This document shows positions 4,498 to 6,011 of a stretch of 6,011 nucleotides of DNA, piece by piece (within the stretch, counting starts at the first letter, position 1; each line of letters starts with the position of its first letter). The notes below the pieces were generated by a model. The model had not been told where the DNA came from and searched no databases. It saw only the letters and a list, made by a program, of their open reading frames with translations. Made by a program: the position numbers and the translations under genes. The stretch comes from Methanobacteriota archaeon. Lineage in GTDB: Archaea > Thermoplasmatota > E2 > DHVEG-1. The stretch is taken from NCBI GenBank assembly GCA_026394435.1, contig JAPKYG010000180.1:1-6011 (forward strand). Direction: 5' to 3'.

Positions 4498-6011
4498 ATG
4501 GTTTTTAAAAGGAAAAAAAGTAGTCTTGGGATTGGTCTCTTGTTTATTTTGACTGCCTTTGTCGGTGTACAGGTACCAGTCGGTGCTGCCGGGGAACCAC
4601 CGGTTGCTGATGCTGGTGGTCCTTATATTGGTGAGGAATGTAATTCGATGTTATTAAATGCATCAGGTTCATATGATTCGGATGGCGATTCATTGACGTA
4701 TCGCTGGAATATTAGTGGGTTGTGGATAGAAAATTATTACTATCCGTATTTGGAATGGACCTGGTTTGATGACTTTTCAGGTGTAGTTACCCTCGAAGTC
4801 TCTGATGGGGATCTGACAGCGGTAGATACTGCAGAGGTTACTGTGTTGAACGTGCCACCGGAGATTCTTTCCGTCAGAGGACCGACAGAGGTTGATGTGG
4901 GAGCAGAGATGCTTTTATTGGTGAATTTTTTTGATGGAATATCAGATCCACGATTTAAGATAGCTTCATTGGATATGTATACGGCAACGTTTTCCTGGGG
5001 TGATGGAAGCTCAACAGTGCTTTCTTTAGGAGTAGGAGAATTTTGGGCCAACGCTTCTCATATTTATTCAGAGATAGGGTTATATCATATCATAATTACT
5101 ATTGTTGATGACAATGGAGGAGAAGCAATCGCTGAATGGGATGTCATTGTCGGTGATATAGCACTAGTCGATGCTGGACCAGACGGTATCGTCGATGAAG
5201 GATCGATGTTTATCAGTGCTGGTTTGCTTGCAGACACGGATTCTCCTGCGTACACCGCCATTGTTGATTATGGTGATGGAACAGAGTCTCTAGAACTTCA
5301 ACTAAACCCAGGAAACACATTTGATTTACAACATCTTTATTGCGAGAACGGTGTTTATACCGTTCTAGTAACAGTGTTTAATGAGGGTGTAGAATATGGT
5401 TCAGATACCGCGAATGTAACGGTCAATAACATTCCTCCTTCTATTGAATCAATGTCAGTTTCACCAGCCGATCCATTGCCACCTGGCGTTCCACTTGAAT
5501 TAACAGGAATGTTCTCTGATCCAGGAATTTTTGACATGCATACGGCGACGATTGAATGGGGAGAGGGACAAACAACATCGATCAATATTCCGTTTGGAAC
5601 GTATCTCGTCACTGGAAATCATACCTATGCAAGCGCTGGTGCGTACATGGTAACACTAACGGTGACTGATGATGACGGTGGCTCTGATTCAATGACGCTT
5701 GAATACTATGTCGTGGATATTGAGGATGTTGATGCAGGACCCGATGGATTCATCAATGAAGGCGATATGTTTACAAGTAATGGCTCCTTCACCTGTTCAG
5801 GCGACGGCCTTTATACCGCGTCTGTTGATTATGGTGATGGGTCTGGGTCACAACCACTGAGTCTGAGTTTCGGATACCTGTTTGATCTGAGCCATCAATA
5901 TTTAGAGAACGGTGTATACACTGTTGTAGTGACAATATTCAAGGCCGGAGTAGCTTTTATATCTGATACTGCACTCGTCACGGTCTATAATGTGGCACCA
6001 ATAATCACCTT
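4498..6011 (+). CDS. secreted PKD-repeat protein, paralogue of the upstream gene (3' end outside the window)
   Basis: An open frame of 504 codons runs off the right edge without a stop. The signal peptide (about 1-30) has a basic FKRKK start, a hydrophobic core and a likely cut near VGA. Five PKD-type domains are visible: PKD1 (34-118; PPVADAGGPY, NASGSYDSDGD), PKD2 (120-218; WGDG, VDDNGG), PKD3 (222-311; DAGPDG, VDYGDG, YCENGV), PKD4 (313-408; WGEG, DDDGG) and PKD5 (410-499; DAGPDG, VDYGDG, ENGVYTV). A sixth begins at VAPIIT (about 499). It is colinear with the first PKD gene through PKD4. Where that protein switches to its C-terminal GFVTGGGWI-type domain, this one continues with more repeats, so it is longer. 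The end of the protein, and whether it keeps that domain or has an anchor, cannot be seen. C48 is kept, but the C69 equivalent is arginine. It has its own promoter and ribosome binding site. A role in the envelope or in adhesion is inferred from the domain type. Confidence 0.9.
   Translation, partial: MVFKRKKSSLGIGLLFILTAFVGVQVPVGAAGEPPVADAGGPYIGEECNSMLLNASGSYDSDGDSLTYRWNISGLWIENYYYPYLEWTWFDDFSGVVTLEVSDGDLTAVDTAEVTVLNVPPEILSVRGPTEVDVGAEMLLLVNFFDGISDPRFKIASLDMYTATFSWGDGSSTVLSLGVGEFWANASHIYSEIGLYHIIITIVDDNGGEAIAEWDVIVGDIALVDAGPDGIVDEGSMFISAGLLADTDSPAYTAIVDYGDGTESLELQLNPGNTFDLQHLYCENGVYTVLVTVFNEGVEYGSDTANVTVNNIPPSIESMSVSPADPLPPGVPLELTGMFSDPGIFDMHTATIEWGEGQTTSINIPFGTYLVTGNHTYASAGAYMVTLTVTDDDGGSDSMTLEYYVVDIEDVDAGPDGFINEGDMFTSNGSFTCSGDGLYTASVDYGDGSGSQPLSLSFGYLFDLSHQYLENGVYTVVVTIFKAGVAFISDTALVTVYNVAPIIT
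5185..5384 (+). repeat. near-identical 200-base tract, copy 2 (PKD3 of second gene)
   Basis: This is the counterpart of 3364-3563, with five mismatches. Two shorter shared tracts lie upstream in the same gene: 4891-4937, identical over 47 bases to 3067-3113, and 4768-4839, with two mismatches to 2944-3015. These have an offset of 1824, one codon more than the main tract. Confidence 0.9.

Noticed and set aside
2874..5051. Antisense open frames inside both PKD genes (2874-3221 and 4740-5051, minus strand) whose products resemble each other
   Set aside because: The resemblance follows from the paralogy of the sense strands. Neither has a ribosome binding site, promoter or protein-like domain, and both lie fully within a convincing sense gene.
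1..6011. Mobile element, CRISPR array or defence island
   Set aside because: There are no transposase or integrase motifs, no terminal inverted repeats with target duplications, and no short regularly spaced repeats. The only long repeats are the two paralogous PKD genes.

Overview
The window looks archaeal. It is AT-rich. All four transcription units have a TATA-like element about 40-53 bases before the start codon, and most genes have a strong purine-rich ribosome binding site of the GGAGGT/AGGTG type. The gene content (a regulator with two winged helices, small membrane proteins, large secreted PKD-repeat proteins) resembles what I know of Euryarchaeota, particularly Thermoplasmatota-like lineages. 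The lineage is inferred from style, because there is no rRNA or other marker gene here.

Layout, left to right. Positions 1-80 are the edge, with perhaps the last codons of a rightward gene. Positions 81-878 are a leftward two-gene operon: a small three-helix membrane protein (612-878) followed by a cytoplasmic tandem winged-helix regulator (81-602). Positions 972-2423 are a leftward single gene for a secreted or surface protein with an N-terminal signal peptide and a C-terminal membrane anchor. Its end is marked by a perfect hairpin that overlaps the stop codon. Positions 2424-2673 are a divergent intergenic region with a promoter at each end and a two-copy direct repeat near the leftward promoter. 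Positions 2674-4353 encode a secreted protein with four PKD-type domains and a C-terminal domain of the GFVTGGGWI type. Positions 4354-4497 hold its terminator and a near-copy of its promoter and ribosome binding site. From 4498 to the right edge runs a paralogous PKD-repeat gene, cut off by the window.

The rightward half is a tandem duplication of cell-surface genes. The two PKD genes share signal-peptide layout, promoter and domain order, but similarity is very uneven. One 200-base tract differs at only five positions while the adjoining domain is strongly diverged, which suggests gene conversion. The PKD domains alternate between two subtypes, so the real repeat unit is a pair of domains of about 193 residues. 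The leftward surface protein and the PKD genes are probably envelope or adhesion components. Whether the regulator and membrane-protein pair controls them cannot be told from the sequence. I found no tRNA, rRNA, CRISPR array, insertion sequence or defence system.
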